A stretch of 64,000 nt of DNA from Rotaria sordida (taxonomy: Eukaryota; Rotifera; Eurotatoria; Philodinida; Philodinidae), in NCBI GenBank assembly GCA_905250125.1, contig CAJNOL010000762.1, positions 41,224 to 105,223 of the forward strand, in the 5' to 3' direction. The position numbers were made by a program, and so were the translations under genes. The first letter of the stretch is position 1, and each line of letters starts with the position of its first letter. The notes below the pieces were generated by a model. The model was given only the letters and a program-made list of their open reading frames with translations, was not told where the DNA came from and made no database searches. Shown here in pieces: positions 1-13,200 of the stretch.

Positions 1-930
1 AGACGTTGAGATCTCTATATGATACAAATTTTCTCCAATTTTTGATATAATGTTTCATTTGTTCAACGTAGAATCTGGAAATTATGAATAATCTATGGAT
101 CTTATCTTCATTATATTGATATAATGAAGCTAGATTAGGTAATGATTTTACGTATGATTAATTATCGTTAATAGTAATAATTGTGTAAACTATGTTTGGG
201 AAACAGCACTTATATTGTTCATAATCATGTACATCATATTCGCTCTAGAACTTCTGTCCTAATAAATATCACATGACATTTTTATCTACCATGATTATAT
301 TAACAATTAATACTTTGACCAAAATGATTCATATTAATACAAATCGTTCGGTTCTCCATTGACCTTCCTGATACTCCTCAATATTTTAAAAATTGATTGA
401 ACAGATTAAAATCGATTAAGGATTAAAATCAAATTACCACTGAGATAATCAAGAGTAATGAATACAATAGATTGTTTTTTTCAATTGATTTTAATAGAAT
501 TCTCGTGCAAAATGCGGGAGTCTCGTAGGAAAAATTAGGCTTGTAGATGGACAATCAAAAACAATTCATATTTTCTCAGATATATTTTTCATTGAATAAG
601 AGATGGCTTTTTCTTGAACAGTAAAGAAGAATGTTCGATGAGTAAATAAATGTCGTACTTGTATAATCGTTGTTTTAACGGTTCTTTTTTTTATCATTCA
701 TTGTCACATGAGAATAGAAAACAAAGGAGAAAATAACTATTTGAATGCATACAAGGACGTCAATATGAAAATATATGCATAATTTTGCTCTGTATTGACG
801 ACAATATATCCCATTACCTACGAGAAAAAAAAACATGCTTTGCTTGCAAAAAATGAATCTCTCTCTCTCGTCATACATGAAACGAAAAAGAAAATATTTT
901 TTTGTCAATTTCTCCTTGCTAGATAATCAA
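1..930. other. Intergenic, no gene seen
   Basis: AT-rich sequence with frequent stops in all frames. I see no exon, RNA gene or clear repeat in it. The short ORFs present have no recognisable composition or motif. Confidence 0.5.
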
Positions 931-934
931 CGAG

Positions 935-942
935 TATATAAA
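935..942 (+). promoter_or_regulatory. Candidate TATA box
   Basis: The octamer TATATAAA lies about 95 bp upstream of the ATG of the small secreted-peptide candidate at 1037. A start of transcription about 30 bp downstream would give a 5' leader of roughly 70 nt. The match is good, but the genome is AT-rich and chance matches are common. Confidence 0.35.
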
Positions 943-1036
943 GTCGAAGCATAACTATGTGAGCATACCATTTGATCGCTTCTTTATATCCATCTACCTT
1001 TGTATTTTATCAACCGTCGAAAAACAACAACGACCA

Positions 1037-1198
1037 ATGAAGGTATTGACGCAAATACTTTGCTTCATGATTGTTTTCATGTTAATGGAGACAATCTGCA
1101 TGGCTTCAATGAGGTCACGTAAGGATGTAGACGTCGAACGCTTTATACGTTTAATGATCGCCGAGCTTACCATTTCTTCGTTTACCTTGAAGTTTTAA
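1037..1198 (+). CDS. Small secreted peptide candidate, unknown
   Basis: A 53-codon reading frame. The first ATG after the candidate TATA box starts a sequence with a classic signal-peptide shape: MKVLTQ, then a hydrophobic core (ILCFMIVFMLME), then a small-residue cleavage region (TICMAS). The remaining ~30 residues are basic then hydrophobic (starting SMRSRKDVDVE) and have no cysteines after the signal. A GTAAG donor-like motif occurs inside the frame near 1113, so this may be only the first exon of a longer gene. The 92-bp tandem array begins about 40 bp after the stop. I do not recognise the peptide. It could be a neuropeptide or effector-like precursor, or a chance ORF. Confidence 0.3.
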   Translation: MKVLTQILCFMIVFMLMETICMASMRSRKDVDVERFIRLMIAELTISSFTLKF

Positions 1199-1239
1199 GT
1201 CATAGTATTGCTGATAAATTAAACTAATAATCTTTGCTC

Positions 1240-2840
1240 TGAAGTTAACAAAATATTTGAATAGCTGTTTCATATGAACTATTCTTTCATCTAATGTTCC
1301 TCCACGGTACAATCAACTACAAATTTTTGCTATCAACAGAACCCTATGTTCGTATAGCTTTTTCATATGAATTATTCATTAATCGAGTGTTTCTCGATGA
1401 ATTACTCAACTTCGTCTTTCCTTCAAATTCAACAAAGCATCTGAACAGTTGTTTGATATGATTCATTCCCTGATTCAGCGTTCCTCAATCATATGATCAC
1501 CTTCAGATATTTGCTTCGAATTGAACCAAATATCCCTATAGTTCTTTGATCAGAAATATTCCGTCATCGACTGCTCCTCGTTCATACCCCAACCAATACA
1601 TCTTTTCTTCGAATTGAAGAAAATATTTGAATAGGTGATTCGTATAAATTGTTTCTTGATCGAGTGTGCCTGGATTGTATCATCAACTAAAAATCTTTTC
1701 TTAGAATTGAACCAAATATCCGAATAATTGCTGATATAAATTGTTTCTTGATCGAATATACCTGGGTCATTTCATCAACTAAAAATCTTTCCTTAGAATT
1801 GAACAAAACATTTGAATAATTGTTGCTATAAATTGTTTCTTGGTCGAGTGTACTTGAATCATTTCATCAACTACAAATCATTCCTTAGAATTGAACAAAA
1901 TATTTGAATAATTAGGCGTATAAATTGTTTCTTCATTGAGTGTACTTCGATCATTTCATTAAATACAAATCATTCCGTGGAATTGAATAAAATATTTGAA
2001 CAGTCGCTTAAGATGAACCATTTCTTGATGGTACATTCTTCAATGATATATTCAACTATAAACCTTTGTAGCGAACTGAATAAAATATCTGAATAATTGT
2101 TATTATAAATTGTTTCTTCATCGAATGTACTTGAATATTTCATCAACTAAAAATCTTTCCTTAGAATTGAACAAAACATTTGAATAATTATTCCTATAAA
2201 TTGTTTCTTGGTCGAATGTACCTGGATATTTCATCAACTAAAAATCTTTCCTTAGAATTGCACAAAACATTTGAATAATTGTTGCTATAAATTGTTTCTT
2301 GGTCGAGTGTACTTGGATCATTTCATCAACTACAAATCATTCCTTAGAATTGAACAAAATATTTGAATAATTATTATTATAAACTGTTTCTTGATCGAAT
2401 GTACCTGAATTATTTCATCAACTACAAATCTTCCTTTGGAATTGAATAAAATACTTGAATAATTGCTCTTATAAACTGTTTCTTGATTGAGTGTACCTGG
2501 GTCATTTCATCAACCACAAATCTTTCCTTAGAATTGAACAAAATATTTGAATAGTTGTTGATATAAATTGTTTCTTGGTCGCGTGTACCTGGGTCATTTC
2601 ATCAACTAAAAATCATTCCGTGGAATTGAACAAAATATTTGAATAGTTGTTTGATATAAGTCATTTCTTGATGGTGTGTTCCTCAATAATCTAATGAACT
2701 GCAAATCAGTTTTTCTAAATTGAACAAAATATTTGAATAGTTTTTTGATATGGATTATTTGCCGATCGTGGGTTTGCTGAAAATACTGTCAACTAAATGT
2801 TTCCGCGTTGAATGGAAGAAAATATTTGAATGTGTGTCAT
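1240..2840. repeat. Degenerate ~92-bp tandem array
   Basis: About 17 units with a period near 92 bp. Each unit contains a version of 'ttagaattgaacaaaatatt', then 'tgaataattgt', then 'ataaattgtttcttg', then 'tcatttcatcaactac'. The best-conserved stretch runs from about 1680 to 2640 and the flanks are more diverged. There are no open reading frames across units, so it behaves as non-coding satellite-like DNA. Confidence 0.8.
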
Positions 2841-2986
2841 AGTTAGTTCTTTATGATTAGTATATTTCAAATGGCAAAAACTCATCATCGTTTCTTTGAA
2901 GCAAGAAGCATATTTGAATAGGATGTTCAAATTAGGTATGTTGTAAAGATTTAGTGTTGATTTTAATTCTGTAAGGATTACACTAA

Positions 2987-4245
2987 CGAGGGAACTTTCC
3001 AAAGTGTCACATCGCTTTTGAGTCGAGCGTATGCGAATCATGTAGGTCCTAATGATCTATGAATACTCTGAAAAAAGTTCGTGCTGCTAGCTTATTACTG
3101 CCGAGATATTGCATTTTTACTGTATGCATAAGCAAAAAGCCGTGATCCCCCTCAGGAACACTAGGAAAACTGACGAGGAAGGGTCACCAACTGATCAATC
3201 GCTTTTGAGTCGGAACTATGTGCATCATATAGGTCCTAATGACCTATGAATACCCTGAGAAGAGTTCGGGCCGCTAGCTTATTACTGTCGAGATACTGCA
3301 TTTTTACGATATTGTTAAGCAGAATGCCGTGGTCCTCCTCAGGAACACCAGTAAAACTGAGTTTTGAATTTCGACTTGAAATTTGGCACAGAAACAGACC
3401 TCAATGAGAGTAATTTATTGTAAAAGTTTCAGATCTTTTGGTTGTTCCTATTCTGAAATAAGAACATCAGAACCTGTCGGGGGTATACTAACAGTGTAGA
3501 AACACCCTTTATAGCCGTATCTTAGGATAGGAACACCCAAAAGACCTGAAATTTTCACAATAAACTACTCTCACTGAGGTCTGTTTCTGTCCAAAGTTTC
3601 AAGTCAAAACTCGAAACACAGTTTTTCCGGTTCCTGAGGGGCACTACGGCATTGTGCTTAATTAAAAATACCACAAACATGCAGTATTTCGACAATAATA
3701 AGCTAGCGGCCCGAACTCTTTTCAGGGCATGCATAGCTCATTAGGACCTATATGATGCACATAGTTCCGACTCAAAAGCGATTGATCAGTTGGTGACCCT
3801 CCCTCGTGAGTTTCGAATTTCAACTTGAAACTTTGTACAAGGACAGGTCTCAATGAGAATAGTTTATTGTGAAAGTTTCAGATCTTTTGATTGCTTCTAG
3901 TCTGAAATAAGAAAATCGGAATCTGCTGGTGTATATAAGCTATTTTACCATAGCTGTATCTTAGGATAGGAACAACGAAAAGATCTGAAATTTTCACAAT
4001 AAACTATTCTCACTGAGGCCTATCTCTATGCAAAGTTTCAAGTCGAAGTTCGAAACTTAGTTTTTCCAGTGTTCCTGAGGGGGGCCACAGCTTTTTTTCT
4101 TAAACATACAATAAAAACGCAATATCTCGGCAGTAATAGGCTAGCAGCACGAACTTTTTTCAGAGTATTCATGGATCATTAGAGTCTACATGATGCACAT
4201 ATGCTCGACTCAAAAGCGATGTGACACTTGGAAAATGTTCCCTCG
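2987..4245. mobile_element. Palindromic CGAG-end element, outer copy
   Basis: Inverted-repeat element with termini CGAGGGAACTTTCCAAAGTG and its complement. It is flanked on both sides by TAA (2984-2986 and 4246-4248), an exact 3-bp target duplication. The arms continue as inverted repeats for several hundred bases, so nearly the whole element can fold back. Its left arm is interrupted by a second copy of the same family at 3174-3806. No transposase is encoded, so it is non-autonomous. A 3-bp T-N-A duplication recalls PIF/Harbinger elements, but the assignment is inference. Confidence 0.8.
3174..3806. mobile_element. Palindromic CGAG-end element, nested copy
   Basis: Same family as the surrounding element. 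The ends are CGAGGAAGGGTCACC and its complement, flanked by TGA on both sides (3171-3173 and 3807-3809). The uninterrupted sequence 'aaaactgag' occurs inside this copy itself near 3355. That shows the empty target contained a single TGA and confirms the 3-bp duplication. The arms are about 300 bp. Confidence 0.85.
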
Positions 4246-4639
4246 TAAGTGTTTTATTTTCTTTGTAGGATGGTTGATGCAAGAGCACCAGCATACATTT
4301 ACAAGTGAAACAATATCATTCATTATTAAAACTCATGAACAAGTTGTATTAGCTAGTTTTCTCCGCTCTTCTTTTTTTCTTCATTTATATTCTCGCCACC
4401 TCTCTTCTTTTTTCTTCTTCTATAGTTAGTAGTTCTTTTCTTTTCACTCTTTTTTGTAATATTTATCATTATTTATTTCAATAAAAACTATATAAAACAT
4501 ATTTTACGCGTACAAATAATATATGTGCAGCCAATGCATCAAAAACTAATCGGATATTGCATAAATGAGTATTCTATTCAAGAAGAATTCATGATCTCAT
4601 TATCATAATGAAAAAGACACAGATGAATAATAATAAATA

Positions 4640-5590
4640 AATAAAAATTATTTTCGTCTTTGTTTTGTTGGGTTGATCTGGTTGCTGTGATTATAACTGT
4701 TCAGATGCTGCTCGCAACAATAAGATCCAAAATTCAACAAAACAAATAACAAAAAAATTTTCTTCCATCTTTTTTTATTTATCTATGCTTTTTTTTATTG
4801 TTATAGCGCAATCAAAAAAATTTCTTCTTCAACAATATACTTATTTATTCAAGATTGTATATTTTTTTTATGCTATTGTTCTACATATATTAGTGGTATT
4901 AATAAAAATTCATGTTTTCATTCATTACATGTGTCTATGATAGCAGTTATTAAACATGATGATTCATGGCTTGATTTATAGATAGATTTGCTTATTCTAC
5001 ATGAGCAATGAAAAGTTCAATTATTATTATTATAAATGAGGGCACAGATAATTTGGCTTATCTGTTATAAATTGTTCTGATAATGTTCGCAACAACATGA
5101 CCAAAAAGTCAATAAAACAAAAAATAAAAATAATTTTCTTTAATCTTTTTTTTATTTATCTATGCTTTTTCCATTATTATAATGAAATCAAAAAATCATC
5201 CTCTTGAATAATATACTCATTTATTCAATTTCGTCTATTTTTTTTAATGTTATTCCTGCACATATATTAATGGTATTATTAATCAAACCTCATGTTTCCA
5301 TTCACAAAATATGCGTATTCATATAAGCTATTTAACATCATGATTGATTGCTGGACTTAGAGATATATTTATTTATTCTGCAAGAACAATCAAATGTTCA
5401 ATTATTATTCTAAATCATGGTACGAATGATCCAGTTTGTGTTGTTATAGGTTGTTCTGATAGTGGTCGCAACAATATGACCAAAAATACAACAAAACAAG
5501 ATGCAAAAACAATTTTTTTTGCATTTATTATAATTTATCTATGCATTTTTCATTATTATAGTGAAATCAAAAAATTTTCTTCTTAAATAA
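4640..5590. repeat. Tandem repeat with ~380-bp period
   Basis: About 2.5 diverged copies. The phrase 'ttgttctgataatgttcgca' recurs in variant form near 4697, 5070 and 5450. It is followed each time by 'aacaa.atgacc', a stretch of 'caaaacaa..aaaaa', and then 'atttatctatgc'. An ORF at 5344-5586 lies inside it and is probably not a gene. Confidence 0.65.
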
Positions 5591-7241
5591 AATACGAGTA
5601 CAAGAGATTTTATACTTAATTTCAGTTGATGATATATAATCTGTATTAGTAATTTATTTCATAGGACGATAATACCAATTTTTCCACTTAAGTACATTAA
5701 TGGATTCTCCGTTTCAATATTAACTTGATAAATCATGCATGTGCCATCTGTTAAATTGACTCTTATGTATAATCGCTGAGAGCGTTTCAATGTGGCAAGC
5801 TGAATAAGCCATGATAATCTCGAAATAATGTTAAATGTTAATGGGAAAACTAGACTTTAATATGTATAGCAAAGTAAATTTTCATTACACACTTACTTGC
5901 TGCTGCAAAAAACAATGATGATTTGTTTTTTAAATGTAAACATGTATAAGACAGTCGTTGAAAGAGAATAAATTTAATTTATATTGATGAGATTATTTTC
6001 ATATTAATAGCTATATCTTAAGAATAATTACTAGATTAGAATAAAATATACAATCAGCCGATGTTTTTTTTACTTTTGTTAGAAAAATGCTCGTAACTCT
6101 TTCAATTTTAATCAAATGAAAATACTTTCTTCGTGTCATATCATTTAAACTTCAAAGTATATTTTATTAGCATATATTCTAAAGAACACATCAATTAATG
6201 ATAGTTTTTCGATTTGAATTACAAACGTAATTCAATCATATGGCAACTAAGAAAATCAAAATGCAATATATAAGATAAATGCAGTGAAAGTATACAATTA
6301 AATTAGTGAATGTAGAAAAACTTTGTTGTTTTGTTGAATGCCAAAAACTTAGAAGTAAAAATATACCCATGCTTCATTATACAAATTGGTCCTATTATTA
6401 TCAAAACACCAGTTTATTATGAGAAAATATTGCTCACTTAAACCTGTTCAGAATTTGGATACACAATGTTCAGGATTTTCGATATTGTTTAGAGGTGGAA
6501 GGAGCCACAAATTCAGTAGAAAGTGCTAGAAATGGTGAAGAAAAGGGAAGAATGAAATTTATCGTGAGCCGATCCTTCTCACAATACAGACGATCTGCCA
6601 CCAGTACAGCTCATCGTATCCAAAATTTTTCGACCTGGTTCGCGTTCAGGACCAATCCGATGGGCTCTAACCACCAGGTCGTCCTTATCCCAATCCTGTT
6701 CATCTCGCGACAACATCGTCTGGTTATCTTTATTTTACTTTTTGCCAGAGAAAGGCAAACAGTGTTTCAAAATTCGGTTTCTATTCAAACTAATTACACC
6801 GCAATAAAAAATTGGCAGAAAGGTGAACATCTTTGGGAAAAGTCCTCATTTTCCCTTAATCGAGAATCCTAGTTGTGTTATGATTTTAAAAATACATAAT
6901 AGACCATCAGTTTTAAAACCTTACACCTATTCAGACAAGAAGGAGTCAATAAATTCCATATTCAAATTAAGTCTTGTTTCCTTTTACTTATTAATCCAAT
7001 GAAATTTCTCACTCACAACAAAACTTCTCATCGATCACTTCATCTAATGATCAATTGCACTTTTTAATGGTTTTTTTTTGTCGTTGTTTTTTATATATCA
7101 TGTTAGAGTAAAATCTTATGTAAATTTTTTTTTCAATATAAAAAACACTCCAATGGAATATAATGGAAATAGTCAAATACTAATATTTCATATTAGAATG
7201 AATGTTTAAGTTGCTGTAATGGATAAAATAAGTTCAAATGT
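5591..7241. other. Intergenic; one odd GC-richer patch
   Basis: Mostly featureless AT-rich sequence downstream of GLDC. A patch near 6490-6750 is GC-richer than its surroundings and is open on the plus strand for 125 codons (6495-6872). On the minus strand it reads in one frame '..DDLVVRAHRIGPEREPGRK', which resembles the ORF1 proteins of some non-LTR retrotransposons and is then broken. I regard it as a possible retroelement relic and not as a gene. Confidence 0.3.
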
Positions 7242-10200
7242 TTAATCAACACGACATTTTAAATTCTTATCACCATAAACATCATTTACTCGTCCACATG
7301 ATGGCCAAAATTTATTATCTGGTGTAACAAAATCCTATGATAAACGAAAAATAAAAAATAAAAAAAAAGATTTCATAATAAATAATCAATCGACTTACAA
7401 TTGGAAAAACAGCTTTTTGTAATGAATAAGGTAATAACCATTTTTCATGAAGAAAAACATGTTGAGAATGTGGAGCATTTTTTAATGGATTATTTTTTTT
7501 ATCATATGCACCACTTTCAATTTGTGAAATTTCTTTTCGAATTTCTAAATAACAAAACAAAAAACAGAAAAAAACATATATCATATTATTTCATTGTTGT
7601 TCTTGTTTTTTCTCTCTATTCTAATTTACCAATTAATGCATCACAAAAACGATCTAATTCATCTTTATCTTCAGATTCAGTTGGTTCAATCATTAATGAA
7701 CCTGATACAGGCCATGATACAGTTGGTGCATGAAATCCATAATCTTGTAAACGTTTAGCAATATCAACAGCTTCAATATTAGCACGTTCTTTAAAACGAC
7801 TAACATCAATTATAAATTCATGAGCAGCAAAACCTTTACAAGAAAAAAACAAAAAGAAATAAAATTCATTTCATATGAAAAAAAAAACAAACCATTTGTG
7901 CCACGAAATAAAACTTTATATGAACTTTCAAGACGTTTAGCTATATAATTAGCATTAAGTATAGCTGTTTCTGTAGCACGACGAAGACCAGCAGCACCCA
8001 TCATTCGGATATACATCCAAGGTATTGGTAAAATAGATGCTGAACCAAATGGAGCTGATGATACAGGACCAAAGGAATGTTTTGGATTAAATTCAGAATC
8101 TTTGTCCAATAATGGATGATTTGGAAGAAATGATACAAGATGTTTTTTACTAAAAAATATCTCGTATAGGATATGAATAAATCAAAATGATTTACTTAAA
8201 AAAGAAAATTTTCGCTCGAATATTTGAATCAAAAGATTAACGACTTACTCGTACATATACAGTAAAATCTATGGATTTAGATTATTTGATCACCAGTGAC
8301 CTGTTTTATTATAATGAATGATATCGAATGTTGATATTTTCGGACCGAGAAATCTCATTACTTATTTAAAATAGATAAAAATTATTTTGTAAGTGAAACA
8401 ATATTACTCTGTATGATTAATGTTATAACTTTGTTGTGTTGCTTCCGACCAGAAAATCTCGATAAGTGATAATTCGTCTTTTGACATGAGTCTTACTTCA
8501 CTACGTAAGTCCTATTCGAATCAGAGATGTCCATCGCCGTTGAGAATCTGCCGCTGCCTCCATCATGGACATCTCTGATTCGAATTCAGGACAGCTTAGG
8601 CTTCTAGTACGTCTCCTATCCTAAATTATAGATATAAGAAGAAGATTTACTTTTTCACATAAGAGAAATTTCAATATTAGTATTTGACAATACGAGACAG
8701 GGATCCCCAAGTCAGCCTCGCATCGCACGGCTCTTTCGAGTTTTGCTTTGTGAACGTATTTCACCATAGCTAATTCGTTTCTTCGGTGTTCTTCAAGAAC
8801 ATCCCAAACCATACGATGGGGTAGTACGTACTCTGCACAAATTTGCTCAACGTTGCATCAGCATGTGCTAGAACACGAGATTGACTCGCGGATCTCTTCC
8901 TACTGAGAACTTTGTATGTGAAAAGTTTAAACTTGCAAACCCATTTGGAAGATAACCTTACGAGAGAACTACATGAACTGATACGCGCCGCTTGAGCTCA
9001 TATTGGGTTCAAAGAAAAATTCTAAAAGAGCTGATGCTCATGAAGCTCTGGAGCTGAGTATTATGACTTTTTACTGAATTTTTGATCTAACTTTAAATAT
9101 TTAGTGAAAAATTGAATAACGGAATTTCGATCTGGAATTTCGCTTACAAATAGGTCAAATGACTAGTAGAATATCCTGAAAGTTTCATTCGAAAAGAATG
9201 TTCCTTTGTCAAGACTTTCAGGATATCCTCAGGATCATCGGACCTATCTATGAACGAAATTTCAGATCGAAATATGATTATTTGATTTTTCGATAAATAT
9301 CTAAAACTTGATTGAAAATTCAGTAAAACGATCATAACTCGGCTTCTGAAACCCATAGGAACGAATTCTTTTAGGATTTTTCTAGCCTTGTCGAAAATTC
9401 CTTATGAACCGAATATAAACTCAAACAGCGAGTATCAATTTTGATAGTTCTCTCGTTAGGAAAAGAACAGCATAACTGATTCAAATGATGAAAGATCCAT
9501 AAGTAGGAGTCTTTTTCCTAGTCTGAAGTAATAATTAGCTCAAAAATGATTTATTTTTTTTTTGGCGACATTCTCTCGTTAATTCGAATATTCGACCACA
9601 AAAAAATATATTCTCTATTTTAAATAAACTTACACTCCAATAGGACCTAAAATAGAAAAAAAGAAAAATTCAAAATCGATTTATTAAAATTTAAAAATTA
9701 AAAAACATACCCATTCCTGGACCACCACCACCATGTGGAATACAAAATGTTTTATGTAAATTTAAATGTGATACATCAGAACCATAATCTCCTGGACGAC
9801 ATAAACCAACTTGTGCATTCATATTTGCACCATCAAGATAAATTTGTCCACCATAATGATGAACAATATCACATAACTCTCTATTAAATTCAAAAAAAAC
9901 AACAACAGAGTTTTTCATATAAAAATTTTCACTTATTCATGTCTATTTTTTACCTAACCGTTTCTTCAAAAACTCCACTTGTACTTGGATATGTAACAAT
10001 TCCACAAGCAAGTGTATCTTTAAATTTTTCTGCTAATTGTTTTAAATGTTTCATATCAACAGCGCCTGTTTTATCTAATTGAATTTTTTCAATTTTCAAT
10101 CCAGCCATTGCTTTAAAATAAGAAAATACGAATAGAAAATGAATCTTTCTATTAAAAAAAAACAAAGAAAAAAAATTCTTACTGGCTGATGCAAAATTTG

Positions 10201-13200
10201 TTCCATGAGCAGAAATTGGAATAAGAACAACCTTGAAGGGAAAAAACAAAACAAAAATTTTATTCAAAATAATGCACTAGGTTTTTTTCTTACTTGTCTT
10301 TGTGGTTCACCTCGATGTTCGTGATAAGCTCGTATTACTCGTAAACCAGCATATTCACCTTGAGCACCACTATAAAAAGTCAAAAGAAAAAAAAACAAAT
10401 TTTCAGCATGGTACACAGTCAAGATCCTGCCATATACTAGTAATAGGGTAATTCGAAACGTCGAGCCCGTCAGATTCAGAATTGAAATTTTTCGATTAAT
10501 CGGGTTCGGGAATTTTGAACCGGATAGAATATAGTCGTTTGAGAAATGTGTAAGATGCGCTAATCACCGAATACAAAAAAAATCGGAAGAAAGTATCTTG
10601 CATTTTCAGGACGACTATCCAATTCCGATAAGAAAATTTCATTGAGAGTATCAAAGTATGATTCGACTGAATCCGAACGACGTGATGTGAAGGGAGGGTA
10701 CGAAAAATCCAGTAAAATTTTGATATATCTGGAGAGGTTCCTTCGTCAGAATGTTTCATATATTTTTTACCTATTTGGTTGAAATGATATTTTATCATAA
10801 CCAGTTATTTCACATAAATATTGATCAAGGTCATTTATTAATTTTGCATAACCTTTCCATTGACTCGATGGAGAAAATGGATGAATTCGATTAAAATGAG
10901 CCCATGAACAAGGCTAAAAACAAAAGAAGATAAGGTAATAATAGACGAGGTCTTTTTTTAGTACTATTAATTCAGCTGACGCATTAAGTTTCATTGTACA
11001 TGAACCAAGTGGTATCATTGAATGCACAAGTGATAGATCTTTGTTTTCTAAATGTTTCATATAACGCATCAATTTTGTTTCTGATCGGTATCTATAATAA
11101 TAATAATACTATTTATGAAGATAATTTTATTTTTATTTTTTACTTATTAAATATTTCAGCATTAAGAAAACGACTACGACGAGTTAAATTACCAAAATCA
11201 CGAGGATCTATTACTGTGTCACTCTAAAGTATTATAATTGTTTTTTTTTGTTTTAAGAAAACTTTTTTCAGAAATTATTGTTACAGTTATTGTATTTTCA
11301 ACATTAAATATCCATTTAAGATCAGTAACATCACTTTCATTCATTGTTTCATCTAATGAAATACCAATCTATAATTTAAAAACAATAATAACATAAATTT
11401 AGTATTAAAATAAAACTTACACTTCCATTATCATAATAACGTAAATTAATACGTTTTTCTTTTGCACGTTGTTTTATTTCATCAACACTCATATTTGGTT
11501 TAACTTTTAATGTATCAAAAAAAATTTCATTTTTTATGGAATGTCCACCAGCTTTTACACCTTAAATAATTTAATTAAATATTTATTCAATTTTTTGCAA
11601 AAAAAAGATCAGTTTTAAATTATACTTTCAGCAAGATCACATGTTAATATATGAATTTTTATAGCAATATTTCGAAGACCTTGTCTACCATGATATAAAC
11701 AATACATAGCAACCATATTTGCAAGTAATGCTTGTGCTAAAAGAATATATTGAAATAAGATTTTATTTTGAATTCAATTTTGCTCATAAGTAAGTTCCGA
11801 CGAGATTAGTAGAAATTTATGAGTGTTCATTCCTATTCGCGCTATCCTTTCGAAATGATTACAATTTTACTGAAATTTTTTATCTCTAGCAAAATATTTG
11901 TCAAAAACACGAATTAGGAAATTTCAGTACAACAGGGCGTGTTCTTCTGGAGACATTGAATACTCAAAAACAGTCATGTGTCACAAGAAATCATAAGAAA
12001 GCTCAGTATTTGCAACATTCGATATATCAAGAGCAACGTATCCTTTCGGACTGAAATTTTCAGAGTATATTAGTTCGAGTGGCGAGTCATACTTGGGAAG
12101 TTTTCATAGTCACAGGAATTTTTATTGTAGAAAATAACTTTGTGAACAAGTCATATGATTTGTTTTCTATTAAATTAGTTAAACTGGTTTTGGTCAAGTA
12201 CAGAGTTCATAACAATAACCAAACTTTCGACATCGATTTTATTCATAGTTACACTCTATTACTGAAATACAATCTATAAAACTATAGAAATAATTAGGAG
12301 TATCCCGAAGTTACCACGATTGAGATGGGACAATGATTTTCGCTAAACTTGAGCGTGTTTTTGGAAGCCAATGTGCCAAAAAAGATAATAAAATGCTGGA
12401 GAAAAACAAACGGATCACCCACGCGTATCAATCCTGAGAATAACAATAAAACATAGATTTGGAATAATTTCATTGTTGGCGAGGTAATTATCCGAATTGA
12501 TACTCGCCGTTTGAACTCATATTGGAATCACAAGGAGGTTTTGGTTAGACTAAAAAATCTTAAAAGAGTTCGTGTCTATAAGCCTCTGAAACCGAGTTAT
12601 GACTGTTTTACTGAACTTTCGATCAAGCTTTAGGCATTTACTAAATCTTGACAAAGGAACATTCTTTTCGCTTGAAACTTTCAGGATATCCTCAGAGTTA
12701 TCAAACCTATATACAGACGAAATTTCAGATAGAAAAATTCAGTAAACCGGTCATAATTCGGTTTCAAAGATCCATGAACAGGAACTCTTTGAGGATTTTT
12801 CTATTGTTATCGAGACCTCCTTGTGAGCTTAAACGGCAGATATCAGTTCGAATAGATACCTCGTCAGCAATGAAACACTTCAAGGTCATATAAGTACAAT
12901 TGAAATATCGTCCTCATCAAAACAAAAGGTTTAAGTTTACCATAAAAAGATTTATTAAATCACTCCTATTTTTTTTTTGATTTTGAGAGAAAAACGTTGT
13001 TTTTTTCTTCATACCAGTACAAATATTGCTTGTTGCTTTTTCTTGTCGAATATGTTGTTCACGTGTTTGAAGAGCTAAACGATAAGCTTTGGCTCCATGT
13101 GAATCACTAATATAACATTAAAAATAAATAAAAAAATTTTTTTCTGTTTGAAAAATAATTTATTTTATTACATAGTTAAACCAATTAATCGACCAGGCAA

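Noticed and set aside
1240..2840. CRISPR-like regular repeats
   Set aside because: Units are contiguous, diverged and without unique spacers, and the genome is eukaryotic; this is an ordinary tandem satellite.
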